Below are positions 33,625-37,714 of a DNA stretch of 37,714 nt, piece after piece. Source of the stretch: SIG440 sp045591095 (GTDB lineage Bacteria > Bacillota > Clostridia > Monoglobales > Monoglobaceae); NCBI GenBank assembly GCA_045591095.1, contig JAZNSF010000031.1:1-37714 (forward strand), written 5' to 3'. Under the pieces are notes generated by a model. The model saw only the letters and a program-made list of their open reading frames with translations, had not been told where the DNA came from and searched no databases. A program made the position numbers and the translations under genes. The first letter of the stretch is position 1. Every line of letters begins with the position of its first letter.

Positions 33625-36084
33625 ATGAAAATAGTATTTTCAACCAAGAATGTAAGTCGTGCGACTTTTCTTGATACTTGCCGTTATGCCTTTGATTATG
33701 GATTTCAAGGCTTTGAAATATATGACGCAATCAAAGAAAGAAACTCTCATCACGACAGCATATTAAGACGTGACCGCATTGCTGATGCAAAGAGAAAGCT
33801 TATAAACAGAAATCTTTCGGTTTCGGCGCTTCGTATGCCTGAAAGTATAGATAATCCCGAGGTAACTTCTGATTTGGTGGTTAAGTATGTGGATATGGCA
33901 TTGGCGTCAGGGATTCCAAATGTTATTTTGCGTGTTGATAACGAAGTTTCGTTTGAGGTTTTGGACGAAAAACTTTCGGATGCTATCAAAAAAGCAGAAA
34001 ACAGAGATGTAAGTATTTTGTTTGAAACAGTTGGTGCTTTGGCAAATACCGAGAAAGTAATTGACATAATCAATCATTTTTCTTCTGCAGTAATTGGTGC
34101 TTCGTGGAACGTAAGAGGTACATATTTTGACGCGGGCGAAACATCTGAGGCAACCATCAAGACTTTGGGTGCATATATTAAGTATGTACGTCTTGGCGAC
34201 ATGAAAGATGAAAAGACCGTCTTAATCGGCGAGGGCGAGCTTGATGTCGCAAAGCTTATCGGTGCACTTTCTTCGCTTAACTATGAAGGGTATATTTGTG
34301 CTGCGTGGAACGAGGAGATTAACGATGCAGATATCGTATTGACTCACTTTGCAAATTACATTTCACAGCTTAACCGAGATAAAAAGTCTTTTGACAAAGC
34401 TTATTACAATAGAGACAAAACAGGTACATTTGTGTGGAAAAAGTATGATGTTATTGACGCGACTTTTTCGGATGTGCTTGATACTATGGTAGAAAATTAT
34501 CCCGATCAGTATGCATTTAAGTATCCTACACTTGATTATACAAGAACTTACGAGCAGTTCAGACGCGATGTTGATGAATGTGCAGCGGCTCTTATCTCTT
34601 TGGGCGTAAAAGCTGGTGACCACGTTGCTGTTTGGGCGACAAATGTGCCGCAGTGGTTTGTCACATTCTGGGCAACAACAAAAATTGGTGCAGTTTTGGT
34701 TACTGTAAATACTGCGTACAAAATCCACGAGATTGAGTATCTTTTAAAACAGTCTGACACTCATACACTTGTTATGATTGAATACTGTAAAGACATCAAT
34801 TACAAAGAAATCATCGAAGAACTTTGTCCCGAACTTAAAACTCTTACTCCTGGTGAGCCGCTTTATTCTAAAAACCTTCCGTTCCTCAGAAATGTTGTAA
34901 CAGTAGGATTTTCGATGGACGGCTGCTTAGTTTGGGAACAGATGCTTTCACGTTCGGCGCTTGTTCCGCGCGAAGAAGTAAGAAGACGTGCATCACTTGT
35001 AAGACCTGATGACGTATGTAACATGCAGTATACATCAGGTACAACGGGCTTCCCTAAAGGTGTTATGCTTACACATCGAAATATCGTTAATAACGGTAAA
35101 ACAATCGGTGACAGAATGGACTTGTCAACTGCAGACCGTATGATGATTCAGGTGCCGATGTTCCACTGCTTCGGTATGGTGCTTTCGATGACATCGATGA
35201 TGACTCACGGTGGCACACTTTGTCCGATACCGTATTTCTCGCCAAAATCATCGCTTGCTTGCGTAAATGACGAGAAGATTACTTGCTTTAACGGTGTTCC
35301 GACCATGTTTATTGCAATGTTTAACCATGCTGATTTTGAAAAGACCGACTTTTCGTATATGCGAACAGGAATTATGGCGGGTGCAAACTGCCCGGCTGAC
35401 CTTATGCGTCGTGCATCGGTTGAGATGAATATGCGTGAGATTATCTCTGTTTATGGTCAGACCGAGGCTTCTCCCGGATGTACTATGGGCGAAGTAAACG
35501 AAGATCTTGACCACAGAGTTGAAACCGTCGGAAGTGCTTTCCCCGGTGTTGAATGTAAGATTATTGACCCTGAGACTGGCGAAGAATTACCTGACGGCGA
35601 AAGCGGCGAATTTGTGGCTCGTGGCTTTAATATTATGAAGGGTTACTACAAAATGCCCGAAGCAACTGCTCAGGCAATAGATAAAGACGGATGGCTTCAT
35701 TCGGGCGATATTTGTATGAGGACTCCTGACGGATATTACAAGGTTACAGGTCGTGTTAAGGATATGATTATCCGTGGCGGTGAAAACCTGTATCCAAGAG
35801 AAATAGAGGAATTTTATCTTACAAATCCAAAGGTTCGTGACGTTCAGGTTGTTGGTGTTCCGGACGAAAGATACGGCGAGGAATGCTGTGCTTGGATTAT
35901 TCTTCACAAGGGCGAAACTGCTGATGAAAACGAAATGAAAGAATTTGGTAATGCATCCATTGCAAGACACAAAGTCCCAAGATACTTTATGTTTGTGGAT
36001 GAGTTTCCGATGAATGCAGCGGGGAAAATTCTTAAATATAAAATGCGTGACGAATCAGCAGAAAAGTTGGGTTTAAAAAAATAA
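33625..36084 (+). CDS. Fusion of xylose-isomerase-like TIM barrel and AMP-forming acyl-CoA synthetase
   Basis: This 819-residue two-domain enzyme starts at ATG 33625 after GGAGG, 1 nt after the LeuA-like stop. Residues 1 to about 240 form an AP-endonuclease-2/xylose-isomerase-type barrel (YAFDYGFQGFEIYD, LFETVGALANT, YVRLGDMKDE, GEGELDVAKLI). Residues about 270-815 form a complete AMP-binding ligase: YTSGTTGFPKG at 469 onward, SVYGQTEASPG, DGWLHSGDI, KDMIIRGGENLYPREIE, and the acyl-adenylation lysine K801 in AAGKILKYK. The ligase should make an acyl-CoA from a carboxylic acid, ATP and CoA. Branched short-chain acid is inferred only from the leucine T-box and the neighbouring Vor operon. The barrel's substrate is unknown. 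No frame disruption joins the domains, so the fusion is genuine. Confidence 0.9.
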   Translation: MKIVFSTKNVSRATFLDTCRYAFDYGFQGFEIYDAIKERNSHHDSILRRDRIADAKRKLINRNLSVSALRMPESIDNPEVTSDLVVKYVDMALASGIPNVILRVDNEVSFEVLDEKLSDAIKKAENRDVSILFETVGALANTEKVIDIINHFSSAVIGASWNVRGTYFDAGETSEATIKTLGAYIKYVRLGDMKDEKTVLIGEGELDVAKLIGALSSLNYEGYICAAWNEEINDADIVLTHFANYISQLNRDKKSFDKAYYNRDKTGTFVWKKYDVIDATFSDVLDTMVENYPDQYAFKYPTLDYTRTYEQFRRDVDECAAALISLGVKAGDHVAVWATNVPQWFVTFWATTKIGAVLVTVNTAYKIHEIEYLLKQSDTHTLVMIEYCKDINYKEIIEELCPELKTLTPGEPLYSKNLPFLRNVVTVGFSMDGCLVWEQMLSRSALVPREEVRRRASLVRPDDVCNMQYTSGTTGFPKGVMLTHRNIVNNGKTIGDRMDLSTADRMMIQVPMFHCFGMVLSMTSMMTHGGTLCPIPYFSPKSSLACVNDEKITCFNGVPTMFIAMFNHADFEKTDFSYMRTGIMAGANCPADLMRRASVEMNMREIISVYGQTEASPGCTMGEVNEDLDHRVETVGSAFPGVECKIIDPETGEELPDGESGEFVARGFNIMKGYYKMPEATAQAIDKDGWLHSGDICMRTPDGYYKVTGRVKDMIIRGGENLYPREIEEFYLTNPKVRDVQVVGVPDERYGEECCAWIILHKGETADENEMKEFGNASIARHKVPRYFMFVDEFPMNAAGKILKYKMRDESAEKLGLKK

Positions 36085-36113
36085 AGCACAACTTTTGAAA
36101 GGCGATGGACTAA

Positions 36114-36914
36114 ATGAAAAAATACGAAATAATAGATGCGCATTGTCATATCTACCCCGAAAAAATCGCGGCAAAGGCTGTCAAGGCTACCGACAACTTT
36201 TATGGTGTAGGTTCGCACGGAAAGGGGACAGTCGCTGACCTTGCTAAGCGTTCTAAAAAAGCAGGTGTTGACCACGCAATTGTTCAGTCAGTTGCGACAA
36301 CACCAAAGCAGGTTGAGAGTATAAACCGCTTTATCGCAAAAGAGGTAGCAGAAAGTAATGGCTTTTTGACAGGACTTGGCACACTTCATCCGGATACCAT
36401 CGATTTGGAAGAGGATATCCTCCTTATAAAAGAGCTTGGCTTAAAGGGTGTAAAGCTTCATCCTGATATTCAAAACTTCAAAATGGATACCGAAAGACTT
36501 TTTGAAATGTATGATATTTGTCAGCGGGAAGGTCTTGTGATGCTTATACATACCGGCGACAAAAGGTATGATAATTCAAATCCCAACAGGGTCGAAAATG
36601 TTTTAAAATCTTTTCCGAAGCTCAAAGTAATCGGTGCTCATTTTGGCGGATGGTCGGTTTGGGAAGAGGCAAGTAAAAGACTTTGCAAATTTGAAAATTT
36701 TTATGTTGACTCATCATCAAGCTTTGGCTTTGCAAAAAAAAGCATCATAAAAGATGCGCTGTTTGCATACGGTGCGGACAAGGTCTTGTTTGCGAGCGAC
36801 TATCCTATGTGGAGCGCAAAAAAGGAAATTAAAAATCTGCTTTCACTAAAGCTTAGCGAAACTGATTATATAAAAATTTTCTCGCAAAATGCGAAAAATT
36901 TGTTTGGAATATAA
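36114..36914 (+). CDS. Amidohydrolase family 2 (ACMSD/TIM-barrel) protein
   Basis: This 266-residue metal-dependent hydrolase or decarboxylase of the amidohydrolase-2 family (PF04909) shows DAHCHIYPEKIAAKA with the HxH ligands at the N-terminus, GVKLHPDIQ, LIHTGD, GAHFGGW and FASDYPMW with the final Asp ligand. The metal site therefore looks complete. Family members hydrolyse or decarboxylate small carboxylated rings or amides, so the substrate cannot be named. It begins 29 nt after the fusion gene behind GAAAGGCGATGG and is probably co-transcribed under the leucine T-box. Confidence 0.87.
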   Translation: MKKYEIIDAHCHIYPEKIAAKAVKATDNFYGVGSHGKGTVADLAKRSKKAGVDHAIVQSVATTPKQVESINRFIAKEVAESNGFLTGLGTLHPDTIDLEEDILLIKELGLKGVKLHPDIQNFKMDTERLFEMYDICQREGLVMLIHTGDKRYDNSNPNRVENVLKSFPKLKVIGAHFGGWSVWEEASKRLCKFENFYVDSSSSFGFAKKSIIKDALFAYGADKVLFASDYPMWSAKKEIKNLLSLKLSETDYIKIFSQNAKNLFGI

Positions 36915-36934
36915 AAGAAGAAGGAGTTTTGAAA

Positions 36935-37714
36935 ATGCAAAGAGAAAAATTTTCTTCACGTCTTGGCTTTATTTTGATTTCGGTAGGATGTGCCATTGGT
37001 CTTGGAAACGTATATCGTTTTCCAATTCTTACTGGTGCTTATGGTGGCGCATTATTTGTTCTTATCTATATCGGATTTCTTCTGCTAATGGGACTACCCA
37101 TTATGACAATGGAACTTTCGGTAGGACGTGCAAGCCAAAGAAGTATAGCATCGTCTTTTGACCAGCTTGAAAAGCCAGGCCAGAAATGGCACCTACTTAA
37201 ATTTATGGGAATTGCCGGAAACTATCTTCTTATGATGTTTTATACCACGATTTCTGCTTGGATGGTAATATACTTCTGGAAGTATGCCGACGGGTCAATT
37301 CTTAGCTATACAACTTCCGAAGAACTTGGTAATGTCTTTGGAGGAGTTTTGAGCAATACTGGCGCACTTTTTGGCTTTAATGCTCTTGTTATTTTTATTT
37401 GCTTTGCTATTTGTTCTCTTGGTCTTCAAAAGGGCGTAGAAAAAATTACTAAGGTTATGATGATTGCACTATTTGCGCTGATGATTATACTTGCGGTATA
37501 TTCATGCACACTTTCAAATGCGCTGGAAGGCCTCAAGTTTTATCTTGTGCCCAATCTTAACGGCGTGAGAGAACATGGACTTTGGACAGTTATAACCGCC
37601 GCAATGGGACAAGCTTTCTTTACTCTTAGCATTGGTATTGGTTCGATTGCTATTTTTGGCAGCTATATAAGCAAAGACCGAAGTCTAACCGGTGAAGCAC
37701 TTACCATTATGTCG
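36935..37714 (+). CDS. Sodium-dependent NSS/LeuT-family transporter, 3' cut by window
   Basis: The first 260 residues of a neurotransmitter:sodium symporter (SNF) family protein are present; the frame stays open to the window end, so the remainder (family about 440-500 residues) lies outside. Transmembrane helix 1 carries GCAIGLGNVYRFP, the broken-helix Na+/substrate motif of LeuT, followed by NSS-type helices with LMGLPIMTMELSVGR, and AFFTLSIGIGSIAIFGSY in the TM6 region. ATG 36935 follows AAGGAG, 20 nt after the amidohydrolase. Prokaryotic members take up amino acids such as Leu, Ala, Trp or Tyr with Na+. The leucine T-box context suggests leucine or a related compound, as inference. Confidence 0.9.
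   Translation, partial: MQREKFSSRLGFILISVGCAIGLGNVYRFPILTGAYGGALFVLIYIGFLLLMGLPIMTMELSVGRASQRSIASSFDQLEKPGQKWHLLKFMGIAGNYLLMMFYTTISAWMVIYFWKYADGSILSYTTSEELGNVFGGVLSNTGALFGFNALVIFICFAICSLGLQKGVEKITKVMMIALFALMIILAVYSCTLSNALEGLKFYLVPNLNGVREHGLWTVITAAMGQAFFTLSIGIGSIAIFGSYISKDRSLTGEALTIMS

Noticed and set aside
1..37714. CRISPR array, tRNA or rRNA genes, replication origin
   Set aside because: No regularly spaced repeats, cloverleaf-like segments, rRNA motifs or clustered DnaA boxes were seen on reading through the window.

Overview
The window looks like chromosome from a low-GC, anaerobic, endospore-forming member of the Clostridia (Bacillota). The evidence is an alpha/beta-type small acid-soluble spore protein gene, the rplU-rpmA-obgE cluster with an L21-type leader, T-box leaders, a ferredoxin-dependent 2-oxoacid oxidoreductase, AGGAGG-type ribosome binding sites and strong TTGACA-N17-TATAAT promoters. 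I cannot name a species from sequence alone.

Layout. 1-2100 is an irregular segment: a GntP-family permease missing its N-terminus, then an AT-rich orphan gene (1509-2009). Two related ~60-bp repeats flank this gene, each sitting just after a stop codon, so the arrangement resembles gene cassettes. 2125-4494 is mutS2. 4542-7335 is a decayed sugar-catabolic locus: an L-fucose isomerase-like gene with two Trp-to-stop changes and two frameshifts, and a divergent AraC-type regulator with one frameshift. 7340-8437 is an AI-2E-family membrane protein. 8518-14224 is a housekeeping run: recJ, rel, a metallo-beta-lactamase-fold hydrolase and hemZ-like. 14240-16316 is the rplU-rpmA-obgE cluster. 16343-18070 holds a 52-residue membrane-type ORF, the SASP gene and an acyltransferase. 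A terminator follows; its loop carries a 51-bp palindromic element bounded by 6-bp direct repeats.

18179-26999 (minus strand) is a compact pyrimidine operon, transcribed pyrC-carB-pyrK-pyrD-pyrF-pyrE-pyrB-pyrI. carA is absent, and the leader is too short for a PyrR attenuator. Divergent from it, 27100-31842 is a T-box-controlled operon: P-loop ATPase, ferredoxin, three subunits of a VorB-type 2-oxoacid:ferredoxin oxidoreductase, and a branched-chain aminotransferase. It ends in a terminator.

31871 to the right edge is a second T-box operon whose specifier reads CTC (Leu). It encodes a LeuA homologue that has lost its catalytic and metal-binding motifs but keeps the C-terminal leucine-sensing domain. 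Next come an unusual fusion of a xylose-isomerase-like TIM barrel to an acyl-CoA synthetase, an amidohydrolase, and an NSS/LeuT-family transporter cut by the window edge.

Together the two T-box operons read as a starvation-induced branched-chain amino acid module. A plausible scheme, which is inference, is acyl-CoA formation from branched-chain acids, reductive carboxylation by the ferredoxin enzyme, and transamination, with uptake and leucine sensing added. The Leu-T-box operon with the catalytically dead LeuA and the barrel-ligase fusion is my best candidate for an undescribed system.
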